Shown: piece by piece, positions 1-6,294 of the stretch
How the letters are laid out: every line of letters begins with the position of its first letter
Position numbering within the stretch: the first letter of the stretch is position 1
NCBI GenBank assembly: GCA_041859375.1
Contig: JBHEKP010000162.1
Span: forward strand, 1 to 12,939
Direction of reading: 5' to 3'
DNA from: JBHEKP01 sp041859375
Lineage (GTDB): Bacteria; Hydrogenedentota; Hydrogenedentia; Hydrogenedentales; CAITNO01
Length of the DNA: 12,939 nt
The notes under the pieces: generated by a model
Told to the model about the DNA's origin: nothing
Database searches by the model: none
What the model saw: only the letters and a program-made list of their open reading frames with translations
Translations under genes and position numbers: made by a program

Positions 1-68
1 TGAAGCACATCAACCGTGTGCTCTATGACATCACCAGCAAGCCGCCCGGAACCATCGAGTGGGAGTGA
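1..68 (+). CDS. guaA: GMP synthase (glutamine-hydrolysing), C-terminal end only
   Basis: Only the last 22 complete codons are present; the gene begins outside the window. Codons from position 3 read KHINRVLYDITSKPPGTIEW plus a final E, followed by TGA at 66-68. The tail NRVLYD...KPPGTIEWE is the highly conserved C-terminus of GuaA (E. coli ends in a very similar NRVVYD...KPPATIEWE). GuaA converts XMP to GMP using glutamine and ATP, and this tail belongs to its dimerisation domain. The gene converges on dnaN and ends at the shared hairpin at 94-127. The identification rests on this short tail, but the tail is diagnostic. Confidence 0.9.
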   Translation, partial: KHINRVLYDITSKPPGTIEWE

Positions 69-93
69 TCCCGCACCGTTGACGGAAAAGAAC

Positions 94-133
94 AACGCCC
101 GGTCCTGCGCATGCAAGGCCGGGCGTTTTGTTT
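94..133. terminator. Bidirectional rho-independent terminator between guaA and dnaN
   Basis: A perfect 9-bp stem pairs AACGCCCGG (94-102) with CCGGGCGTT (119-127) around a 16-nt loop. On the + strand it is followed by TTTTGTTT (126-133). On the - strand the A-rich stretch at 84-95 gives a T-rich tail. It can therefore end both converging transcripts. Confidence 0.85.
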
Positions 134-147
134 GCGTCACGCGCGCG

Positions 148-1260
148 TCAGATGCGGATGGGCATCACCACGTTCAGATAGGTGTCCTCGGGCGCGTCGG
201 TGTAGGGCTTGATGAGTCCGGGGCTCGACGTGTCCTTCAGCATCAGACACACCTTCTCACCCTCGATGTTTTTCAGCACGTCGAGAATGAAGGCGGGGTT
301 GAAGGCAATCTCCACGGGGTCGCCGCTGTACTCGGCGGGGATGACATCGTCCTGCTCGCCCACTTCCGGGGTCTTCACGATGATTTTCAGCGCGCCGTCG
401 CTCGCCACCAGCCGGACATTGCGGAACTTGTCGCTCGTCATGACGAAGGCACGGCGGACGGAGGACATGAAGGTTTCCGTGTCGAGCACCACCTCGCGGT
501 CGTGCTTCTTGGGCAGCACCGCGTCATAGTTGGGGAAGTTGCCCTCAATGAGCGAGGTCACTATTTTCAGGCGGTCAAGGAAGAAGCCGGCCTGGCTTTC
601 CTCGATCTGCACGCTCACCAGGGACTCACCGTCGCCGTCCAGCAGCGCCTCAAGCTCATGAATCATCTTCGAGGGGATAATCACCTTGATTTCCTGATCC
701 GTGTCGACCTCCTCCTCCGAGATGGCCACGCTCATGCGCCGCCCGTCCGTCGCCACCACCGTGAGCCGCCGATCGCGAAGCTGGAACAGCAACCCGGTGA
801 GGTTGTAGCGGGCCTGATCCGTGCAGATGGCGAAGGAGGTCTTGAGAAAGAGCCTGCGCAGCATGGACTGCTTCAACTGGAGGGGGTTGCCGCCGCTGAA
901 GGAGCGAATCGGGGGAAACTCGTCGGAGGGCATCGTGAAAAGACGCGTCTCCACCTGACCGCAGCGCAGATAGCAGAAGTTGCCCTCGCCCGCGTCCAGT
1001 GTGACATCCATGTCCGGCAGTTCCGCGAGAAGCATGGCAAGCCGCTGGCAGTTCACCGTGGCGGAACCCGGACGCTCCACAGAGCAGTCCACCTCGCACT
1101 CGATGCTCACCTTTAAATCGGTCCCTGAAAAGGTGACGCAGGATTCACCCGTTTCCATGAGGACATGGGAAAGGATGGGCAGGGAAGTCTTTGCCGCCAC
1201 CACACTCTTTACTTTGTTAACCGCGCTGAGAAGGTCCTGACGGGGCAGGGTGATCTTCAT
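148..1260 (-). CDS. dnaN: DNA polymerase III beta subunit (sliding clamp)
   Basis: The 370-aa product matches the usual length of bacterial beta clamps (366 in E. coli). The ring-shaped homodimer encircles DNA and tethers Pol III and other clamp-binding proteins. Family landmarks are the N-terminal MKITLPRQDLLSAV with LPILSHVLME at residues 27-36, the TMPSDEFPPI stretch near 109-118 in domain 1, and the C-terminal VVMPIRI at 364-370, which lines the clamp-binding pocket. The ATG at 1260 is preceded by AGGAGAG (1266-1272) at good spacing. The gene is transcribed away from the AT-rich origin-like region from a promoter at 1296-1325, so it would be co-directional with a fork leaving that origin. 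dnaA is not adjacent, unlike the common dnaA-dnaN order. A DnaA-type box (1356-1364) lies just upstream of the promoter, so DnaA could affect its transcription (inference). Confidence 0.97.
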   Translation of the reverse strand: MKITLPRQDLLSAVNKVKSVVAAKTSLPILSHVLMETGESCVTFSGTDLKVSIECEVDCSVERPGSATVNCQRLAMLLAELPDMDVTLDAGEGNFCYLRCGQVETRLFTMPSDEFPPIRSFSGGNPLQLKQSMLRRLFLKTSFAICTDQARYNLTGLLFQLRDRRLTVVATDGRRMSVAISEEEVDTDQEIKVIIPSKMIHELEALLDGDGESLVSVQIEESQAGFFLDRLKIVTSLIEGNFPNYDAVLPKKHDREVVLDTETFMSSVRRAFVMTSDKFRNVRLVASDGALKIIVKTPEVGEQDDVIPAEYSGDPVEIAFNPAFILDVLKNIEGEKVCLMLKDTSSPGLIKPYTDAPEDTYLNVVMPIRI

Positions 1261-1295
1261 GGATGCTCTCCTGGCGTTGGGTTGAAAACTTTCCG

Positions 1296-1325
1296 TTTAT
1301 AAGAGTCTCTTTTTATATATGCAAA
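1296..1325 (-). promoter_or_regulatory. Putative sigma70-type promoter of dnaN
   Basis: On the - strand, TTTGCA (1325-1320) is followed after 18 nt by TATAAA (1301-1296). The -35 matches the consensus at 4 of 6 positions and the -10 at 5 of 6. The expected start near 1289 gives a 5' leader of about 30 nt that includes the AGGAGAG ribosome site. Found by eye only. Confidence 0.5.
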
Positions 1326-1622
1326 GAGAAGTCGTCATAGTAGGACTGGGGATATTGTGGAAAAACTACCCAAACCATTTCAACTAAAACCCTTACCTTC
1401 TGGGAAAAATGTGGAGGCAAACCCACAATTCATCCCGTCTGTCCACAAAAACCGCCATGTCTAAATTTTTCCAGTTTCTAATTTCCGAAAACGGTGGATA
1501 ACTTGATGGTGCTTTCCAAATTTTAACCGTGTTTTCTCCACAGGTCAGTTTTCCCCATTGTTCCACACGGAACGGCTGCACTTTTCCACAGCCTTTCCTG
1601 CACTCCTTATTGAACTTACGGG

Positions 1623-1644
1623 GTAGAAAACGGGGATTTTCTAC
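1623..1644. repeat. Perfect 8-bp inverted repeat in the origin region
   Basis: GTAGAAAA (1623-1630) and TTTTCTAC (1637-1644) flank a 6-nt CGGGGA spacer. Flanking GG and CC could lengthen the stem with a small bulge. It is not followed by a T-run in either direction that would make it a good terminator, and its role is unknown. Confidence 0.6.
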
Positions 1645-1696
1645 AACCCGTGGAACAGTCACTTCATCAAAGGTAACAATCATGGTGCTTGAACAC

Positions 1697-1760
1697 GGTA
1701 TTTATTGTAAATACCTTTATAAAAACAACTTACACAAAAACAATAAAAATTAAAAAGGGT
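1697..1760. other. A/T-rich candidate DNA unwinding element
   Basis: The stretch is dominated by A and T (runs such as AAAAACAA, TTTATAAAAA and ATAAAAATTAAAAA) in an otherwise GC-rich genome. It lies between the DnaA-box groups at 1493-1590 and 1851-1884. It begins with a perfect 8-bp hairpin, GGTATTTA / TAAATACC (1697-1704 and 1708-1715). The role as the melting site of oriC is inferred from composition and position. Confidence 0.55.
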
Positions 1761-1850
1761 TATCAAAGAACCCATAACTACAATTGGTGCAATAATTTGC
1801 GTGGTTAAATGGCGGGAAAGGTTCGCGGAGTGAAGACCCCGTTGTTCAAC

Positions 1851-1884
1851 TTATACACAACTTTTCCACAGCTCCGGTGGATAA
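1851..1884. promoter_or_regulatory. Tight cluster of three DnaA boxes
   Basis: TTATACACA (1851-1859), TTTTCCACA (1862-1870) and, inverted, TTATCCACC (1876-1884) lie within 34 bp. The first two are direct repeats with 11-bp start-to-start spacing, about one helical turn, so both would face the same side of the DNA. This is the densest DnaA-box group in the region. Confidence 0.75.
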
Positions 1885-1933
1885 CTCTAAAGTCCCCAAA
1901 ATTTCGGGAATTTTTAGGTGCCAAGGGGGTGAA

Positions 1934-3838
1934 TTACGCGCGGATGATGCGCAGATATTCCTCCGGGGCCACCACACCCGCCAAAATTTTCTCCCTGCAC
2001 CGGTCCGCCATGGTTTTAAGGCCTGATTCCTCGATGATCTTGTCTGCACCCGCCTCACCCATAATGAGCGCCCGCACTTTTGGCGTGACTTCCAGCACTT
2101 CAAAGATTCCGGTGCGTCCGGAGTTGCCGGTAAAGTGGCATGCCTGGCATCCCGTTCCACGGTGAAGACGCTTGGTGCTTTCCGGCAACCCGATACTTGC
2201 GAGCAATTCCTGTTTAGGCTTGAAGGCTCGCTTGCAATGGGGGCAAATTTTCCGGACCAGACGCTGGCCGACCACGGCGGTCAGCGCGCTGGAGATGAGA
2301 AAAGGGGCCACTCCCATGTTGCGAAGGGTGCTGATGGCCTCCGGCGCGTCGTTCGTGTGAAGGGTGCTGAACACCAAATGGCCGGTCATGGCGGCGCGGA
2401 TGGCGATGTGCGCCGTTTCCTGGTCGCGGATTTCCCCCACAAGCAAAACGTCGATGTCCTGTCGCAGCGAGGCGCGCAGGGTGCTGGCGAAGGTGAGCCC
2501 GATGTCGGTGTCCACCTGCACCTGGTTGATGCCGGAGAGCTGGTACTCCACCGGATCCTCCAGGGTGACAATGCTGTCGGTCATCACGTTTTTCTGGTTC
2601 AGGGAGGCGTAGAGCGTGGTGGTTTTGCCGCTGCCGGTGGGGCCCGTGACGAGTATCATGCCGTAGGGCTGCTGCACCAGCCGCATGAGCCGCTCCTCAT
2701 CCTCCTGCTCCAGGCCGAGATCGCGGATGCCGGAAAGGACGGAGGCCTGATCGAGCAGCCGGAGCACGACCCGTTCGCCCAGGAAGGTGGGCAGGGTGGC
2801 CACGCGTATGTCCAGTTCCTTTCCGCAGGCCTTCTCCCTGAAGTGGCCGTCCTGCGGGTGTCTCGTTTCCGTTATGTCCATGTCCGCAAGAATTTTAATG
2901 CGGGAAACCACGGTGGCGTGCTGGTGCTGGGGCAGGCTCATGACATCGTGGAGCACGCCGTCGATTCGGTAGCGCACCCGCGTTTCGGGCTCCTGCGGGT
3001 CAAGATGAATGTCTGTCGCGCCCGCGTTCACCGCGCCCTCGATGATCGTGGAAACGGTTTTCACAATGGAGGCGCCCGTTGCCTGGCGCGCGATCTCACC
3101 AAACCGGTCCTCCTCCGCGGCGGCGGCGCTTTGCGCGGCGGGGTGCTTCTGCCCCTGGGCCGGCGGCGGGGGCAGCACCTCCTCCACAAGACCGTCACCC
3201 TCGGCAAGTTCAAGGTACCGTTCCCTGATTTCCGCGTCCAGGTCGTCGGCGGCGGTGAGTAGCGCGTGGATGCGCCTGCCCAGAAGCACCCCCGCCTGCG
3301 CCACCCTTTCGCGGCCCTGCGGGTTGGTGACAAGCACGGTGAGCCGGTCACCCTCCAGATGGACGGGCAGCATGCCGTTTTTCAGGGCCATGCTCTCGGG
3401 AACCGCCTCAAGCGCCTCCACATCGCTTGGCGTGCGGTCAATGTCGGCGAATTCCATGCCGTGCTGGTCGCAGAGCGCGAGGGCGATGTCGCGCCGGGTG
3501 ACAAAATCCTTTTCCAGCAGGATGCTTCCAAGGAGGCGTCCGTTCCTTGTCTGCTCGTTCAGCGCGGTTTCAAGCTGTTTTTTGGTGATGCTGCCGCGCC
3601 GCAGCAGCGCGTCGCCCAAATTTTCATGGGCGGCGCGTGCCGCCTTGGAGTGGAATTCATAGCGGAGCATGTTTTCCAGCGTCTCAAAGGAGACCTTCCG
3701 CTGCTGGATCAGTTGCTTGTACCAAGGCACGCCGCTGCGCGCCGCGCTTTCCCTGGCCTCGTTCAGTTCCTCCCGCGTGATCAGGTCCTGCTTGATTAAC
3801 TGCTCGCCTTGGGAGGTGTTTTCCGGTTTGTCCGCCAT
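1934..3838 (-). CDS. GspE/PilB-family type II secretion or type IV pilus assembly ATPase
   Basis: A cytoplasmic hexameric ATPase that drives pseudopilus or pilus assembly. With the start at 3838 it has 634 aa. Residues 1-215 form a MshEN-like N-terminal region (LGDALLRRGSITKKQLETAL near 74-93), followed by a Pro/Ala-rich linker near 222-240. The ATPase core has Walker A GPTGSGKTT at 399-407, the acidic ITLEDPVEY-type box (VTLEDPVEY) at 424-432, Walker B DVLLVGEIRD at 463-472, and the His box GHLVFSTLHTND at 486-497. A zinc-binding tetracysteine motif follows, with CPHC at 532-535 and GCQAC at 563-567. ATG 3838 is chosen over upstream in-frame starts because AAGGAGT (3852-3846) lies 7 nt before it and a TATAAT sits at 3888-3893. 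The gene reads towards oriC and is divergent from dprE1. Sequence alone does not separate PilB from GspE, and no other pilus gene is present. Confidence 0.93.
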   Translation of the reverse strand: MADKPENTSQGEQLIKQDLITREELNEARESAARSGVPWYKQLIQQRKVSFETLENMLRYEFHSKAARAAHENLGDALLRRGSITKKQLETALNEQTRNGRLLGSILLEKDFVTRRDIALALCDQHGMEFADIDRTPSDVEALEAVPESMALKNGMLPVHLEGDRLTVLVTNPQGRERVAQAGVLLGRRIHALLTAADDLDAEIRERYLELAEGDGLVEEVLPPPPAQGQKHPAAQSAAAAEEDRFGEIARQATGASIVKTVSTIIEGAVNAGATDIHLDPQEPETRVRYRIDGVLHDVMSLPQHQHATVVSRIKILADMDITETRHPQDGHFREKACGKELDIRVATLPTFLGERVVLRLLDQASVLSGIRDLGLEQEDEERLMRLVQQPYGMILVTGPTGSGKTTTLYASLNQKNVMTDSIVTLEDPVEYQLSGINQVQVDTDIGLTFASTLRASLRQDIDVLLVGEIRDQETAHIAIRAAMTGHLVFSTLHTNDAPEAISTLRNMGVAPFLISSALTAVVGQRLVRKICPHCKRAFKPKQELLASIGLPESTKRLHRGTGCQACHFTGNSGRTGIFEVLEVTPKVRALIMGEAGADKIIEESGLKTMADRCREKILAGVVAPEEYLRIIRA

Positions 3839-3887
3839 GGGAATGACTCCTTGTTTCTGGATGAGTACCGCATTGGATGCGGGGTTG

Positions 3888-3916
3888 ATTATAGGAGTAA
3901 TGGGAAAATCCCGCAA
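3888..3916 (-). promoter_or_regulatory. Putative promoter of the GspE/PilB ATPase gene
   Basis: On the - strand, TTGCGG (3916-3911), 17 nt, then a perfect TATAAT (3893-3888). The -35 is weak (3 of 6). The expected start near 3881 gives a leader of about 45 nt containing AAGGAGT. Confidence 0.5.
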
Positions 3917-3943
3917 CAGACCGGCCGGGGGGTGGAAAAACCT

Positions 3944-3971
3944 TTGTTCCTGGACGCCACAGGGGTATAAT
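3944..3971 (+). promoter_or_regulatory. Putative promoter of the dprE1 gene cluster
   Basis: A perfect TATAAT lies at 3966-3971, with a weak TTGTTC at 3944-3949 (16-nt spacer) as the best -35. The expected start near 3978 is about 45 nt ahead of the GTG at 4023. A perfect TTGACA at 3973-3978 has no good -10 at the right distance and is probably coincidental. The -10 boxes of this promoter and of the divergent ATPase promoter are only about 75 bp apart, so the two could share regulation. Confidence 0.5.
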
Positions 3972-4022
3972 ATTGACAGTTGTGCGCAAGAGGCGCGCAA
4001 AACTGCGGAGGCAGAGAAAACC

Positions 4023-5408
4023 GTGGCTGAACCGTTCCGTTCCGAAAGCTTGGCGGGTTGGGGCAGGTACAACCCCGCGCCGTGCCGGTGTTGCCGTCCG
4101 GAAAGACAGGATGCGCTCTTGGGCCTGCTGGAGGCGGGCGCGCCCGGTCCCGTGCTGGCGCGCGGGCTGGGTCGCAGTTACGGCGACACCGCCGTGAACC
4201 GCGAGGGCGCGGTGGTGGACATGACCCGCCTGAACCGGATGCGCTCCTTTGACCCCGAAACGGGGGTGCTGGATTGCGAGGCGGGCGTTGGCCTGGGGGA
4301 AATCCTCGATGTTTTCGCGCCCCGGGGCTGGTTTCTTCCCGTGGTGCCGGGCACGAAGTTTGTGACCGTGGGCGGCGCCATAGCAAATGATGTGCACGGA
4401 AAGAACCACCACCGCGACGGGTCCTTCGGCAATTTTGTGGAGTCGTTTGAGTTGTGGACGCCCGCGGAGGGGGTGCTGCACTGTTCCCCGGAGGAAAACG
4501 GGGACGTGTTTTGGGCGACGGTGGGCGGCATCGGGCTGACGGGTGTGATTCTTTCGGCGCGGCTGAGGCTGCGCGCCGTGGCAAGCGCCTATGTGGCGGT
4601 GGACTACCTGCCCTGCGCGAACCTGGACGCCGCGCTGGAGGCGATGGACGGAAACGATGACGAGTATGAATATTCCGTCGGCTGGGTGGACTGCCTGTCG
4701 CGGGACGAGAATCTGGGCAGGACGGTGCTGATGCGGGGCAACCCCGCGGCGCCGGACCGGCTGCCCCCCGGACCCGCGGGCCGCCCCCACACGATTCCCC
4801 GGCGCATGAAATTCTCGGTGCCGGCGGATTTCCCGCAGTTCATGCTGAACCCCTACAGCATCAAGGCGTTCAACGATCTTTTCTACCGCTTCCATGATCC
4901 GGTGAGGGGCCGGGTGGTGGACTACGACAAGTATTTCTTTCCGCTGGACCGCATCCACCACTGGAACCGGATGTACGGCAGGCGCGGCTTTGTGCAGTAC
5001 CAGGCCACGGTGCCGCTGGAGGCGAAGGAGGGGCTGCGGGCGCTGCTGGACCGGTGCAGCCTTTCCCGGCGGGCCTCCTTCCTGGCGGTGCTGAAAAAAT
5101 TCGGCGCGGCGGGCCGGGGGCTTCTTTCCCACCCGATGCCCGGTTACACGCTCACCCTGGACCTGCCCAACAGTTCCGGGCTGGCGGACTTTCTCCGCGA
5201 GATGGACCAGATGCTCCTTGGCTGCGGCGGAAGGCTCTACCTGGCGAAGGACGCGGCGGCGGCGCCGGAGACCATCGCCGCCATGTACCCGCGCCTCGGC
5301 GAGTTCGCGGAGATTCGGCGGCGGCTGGACCCGGCGGGACGGATTGACTCGGACATGGCAAGGCGGCTGTGCCTGGCCGGAGCGATGAAGGAGGCCTCCC
5401 ATGATTGA
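4023..5408 (+). CDS. dprE1: DprE1-like FAD-dependent decaprenylphosphoryl-beta-D-ribose 2'-oxidase
   Basis: DprE1 oxidises C2 of polyprenyl-phospho-ribose to the 2-keto intermediate, the first half of the epimerisation to polyprenyl-phospho-D-arabinose. With GTG 4023 as start the protein has 461 aa, the length I recall for M. tuberculosis DprE1. GGAGG at 4007-4011 lies 11 nt upstream. The PCMH-type FAD domain shows GRSYGD (50-55), PGTKFVTVGGAIANDVHGKNHH (109-130 region) and GDVFWATVGGIGLTG (about 160-174). The C-terminal domain ends with YLAKDA (K409) and the SDMARRL tail. By hand alignment K409 matches catalytic Lys418 of the mycobacterial enzyme, Y53 matches Tyr60 and H125 matches His132. 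The benzothiazinone-target Cys387 is replaced by T378. The gene overlaps dprE2 by 8 bp. An aldonolactone-oxidase relative is the alternative, but the HGKNHH motif and the neighbours argue for DprE1. Confidence 0.9.
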   Translation: MAEPFRSESLAGWGRYNPAPCRCCRPERQDALLGLLEAGAPGPVLARGLGRSYGDTAVNREGAVVDMTRLNRMRSFDPETGVLDCEAGVGLGEILDVFAPRGWFLPVVPGTKFVTVGGAIANDVHGKNHHRDGSFGNFVESFELWTPAEGVLHCSPEENGDVFWATVGGIGLTGVILSARLRLRAVASAYVAVDYLPCANLDAALEAMDGNDDEYEYSVGWVDCLSRDENLGRTVLMRGNPAAPDRLPPGPAGRPHTIPRRMKFSVPADFPQFMLNPYSIKAFNDLFYRFHDPVRGRVVDYDKYFFPLDRIHHWNRMYGRRGFVQYQATVPLEAKEGLRALLDRCSLSRRASFLAVLKKFGAAGRGLLSHPMPGYTLTLDLPNSSGLADFLREMDQMLLGCGGRLYLAKDAAAAPETIAAMYPRLGEFAEIRRRLDPAGRIDSDMARRLCLAGAMKEASHD

Positions 5409-6168
5409 CGCGGAAGGACGCACCCTCCCGTCGGTGCTGCTGCTGGGCGGCGCCTCGACCCTGGCGCGCGAAATGGCGCTGTGCTTTGCGGCGCGCGGCT
5501 ACGCCGTGGCCCTGGCCGGACGTGACACGGCGGAGCTGAACGTCATTGCCGGCGACATCCATACGCGCCATGCCAGGCCCGTCTTTGTGCTCCCCTTTGA
5601 CGCGCTTGACGGTGACGGGCACGCGGGATTTGCCGAAAAGTGCCGTGAAACCCTGGGCGAGCTGCCCGAGGGCGTGGTGGCCTGCTTCGGACTGCTGCCC
5701 GACCAGGCGGAGGCTCAGCGGGACGCCGCCCTGGCGAGGCGCTGCCTCGACACGAATTACGCCGGCGCGGTCTCGGTGCTGGAGCGCTTCGCCGCCGAGT
5801 TTGAGCAGCGGCGCAGGGGCTTCATCGCGGGCGTGTCCTCCGTGGCGGGCGACCGGGGACGGAAGGGCAACTACCATTACGGCGCGGCCAAGGCCGCGTT
5901 CACCGTGTACCTGCAGGGGTTGCGCAACCGGCTGCACGGCGCGGGGGTCACGGTGACCACGATCAAGCCGGGATTCCTCGACACCAAGATGACCTACGGG
6001 CTGGACATGCCGCGCAGGCTGGTGACCGCGCCGGACAAAGCCGCCCGCCTTGCGGTGAACGCAATTCTCAAAGGCCGCTCCGTAGCGTATGTGCCGGAGT
6101 ACTGGCGCGTGATCATGCTGGTCATCCGCCACATTCCGGAATGCCTCTTCAAGCGCATGAGCATTTAG
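5401..6168 (+). CDS. dprE2: DprE2-like SDR, decaprenylphospho-2-keto-ribose reductase
   Basis: A short-chain dehydrogenase/reductase of 255 aa. DprE2 uses a nicotinamide cofactor to reduce the 2-keto product of DprE1 to polyprenyl-phospho-D-arabinose. The Rossmann glycine motif is GGASTLA at residues 16-22. The structural N-x-Y is DTNY at 117-120, the catalytic Ser is S147 in VSSVAG, and Y160-x3-K164 lies in YHYGAAKAAF. PGFLDTKMT follows at about 190-198. The hydrophobic, basic C-terminus (YWRVIMLVIRHIPECLFKR) resembles the membrane-associating tail of DprE2 proteins. ATG 5401 overlaps the dprE1 stop by 8 bp and has AAGGAGG at 5388-5394 with a 6-nt spacer, so translational coupling is likely. 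The length is close to that of mycobacterial DprE2. Fold assignment is certain; the substrate rests on the neighbours. Confidence 0.88.
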   Translation: MIDAEGRTLPSVLLLGGASTLAREMALCFAARGYAVALAGRDTAELNVIAGDIHTRHARPVFVLPFDALDGDGHAGFAEKCRETLGELPEGVVACFGLLPDQAEAQRDAALARRCLDTNYAGAVSVLERFAAEFEQRRRGFIAGVSSVAGDRGRKGNYHYGAAKAAFTVYLQGLRNRLHGAGVTVTTIKPGFLDTKMTYGLDMPRRLVTAPDKAARLAVNAILKGRSVAYVPEYWRVIMLVIRHIPECLFKRMSI

Positions 6169-6183
6169 GGGGCGGATGTCCAG

Positions 6184-6210
6184 AAAAAAGAAACGCCCCT
6201 TTCGGGGCGT
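6184..6210 (-). terminator. Rho-independent terminator (- strand) with GAAA tetraloop
   Basis: A 7-bp GC-rich stem, ACGCCCC / GGGGCGT, is closed by GAAA on the - strand and followed by TTCTTTTTT. In the + direction no T-run follows the hairpin, so it should not stop transcription leaving dprE2. Confidence 0.8.
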
Positions 6211-6242
6211 CGGGCCGGTGATGCTATCACCGGTGGGGTGAT
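6184..6242 (-). ncRNA. Putative small RNA of about 60 nt, antisense to the dprE2-NYN gap
   Basis: Read on the - strand, a strong promoter (6249-6277) is followed by a predicted start near 6242 and two perfect hairpins. The first pairs CCGGTGAT with ATCACCGG around a 3-nt AGC loop (6233-6215). The second pairs ACGCCCC with GGGGCGT around a GAAA tetraloop (6210-6193). A T-rich tail, TTCTTTTTT, runs 6192-6184. Promoter, structured body and intrinsic terminator together make a complete minimal small-RNA gene with no room for a protein. I do not recognise a known family. No - strand protein gene is nearby that could use the terminator. Expression and exact ends are predictions. Confidence 0.6.
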
Positions 6243-6248
6243 GAATGA

Positions 6249-6277
6249 ATTATCCCAAAACACGTTCAAGTTGTCAA
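6249..6277 (-). promoter_or_regulatory. Strong sigma70-type promoter of the putative small RNA
   Basis: On the - strand, a perfect TTGACA (6277-6272), exactly 17 nt, then GATAAT (6254-6249, 5 of 6). This is the best promoter match in the window. It points away from the NYN gene, whose ATG is at 6295. Confidence 0.65.
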
Positions 6278-6294
6278 GCGGCGGATGGGCTTGA

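Larger units (their letters stand above)
1340..1890. other. Probable chromosomal replication origin (oriC) with DnaA boxes
   Basis: This gene-free region sits directly upstream of dnaN and is far more A/T-rich than its surroundings. Full matches to the DnaA-box consensus TTWTNCACA are TTTTCCACA at 1356-1364 (-), 1582-1590 (+) and 1862-1870 (+), and TTATACACA at 1851-1859 (+). One-mismatch copies are TTATCCACC at 1493-1501 (-) and 1876-1884 (-), TTCTCCACA at 1534-1542 (+) and TGTTCCACA at 1559-1567 (+). CTGTCCACA at 1439-1447 is weaker. Such a cluster next to dnaN, with an A/T-rich stretch at about 1697-1760, is the classic layout of a bacterial origin. Only a 96-codon open frame on the - strand (1393-1683) crosses it, and I regard that as chance. 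A GC-skew switch here would confirm the origin. Confidence 0.85.

Noticed and set aside
16..1116. A 366-codon open frame on the + strand opposite dnaN
   Set aside because: dnaN on the other strand is unambiguous; this frame matches nothing I recognise.
1393..1683. A 96-codon open frame on the - strand within the origin region
   Set aside because: It runs through several DnaA boxes and an inverted repeat in A/T-rich DNA, has no good ribosome site, and looks like no known family.
1898..1914. AAAATT/AATTTT hairpin just downstream of the ATPase gene as its terminator
   Set aside because: The stem is only six A/T pairs with a GC loop and no convincing T-run on the - strand; too weak to call.
3973..3978. 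Perfect TTGACA as a -35 for dprE1
   Set aside because: No -10-like sequence occurs 16-18 nt downstream; the TATAAT at 3966-3971 is the better anchor.
3684..5423. A 579-codon open frame on the - strand opposite dprE1
   Set aside because: It is antisense to a strong DprE1 match, and also overlaps the start of the ATPase gene; composition is typical of a GC-rich shadow frame.
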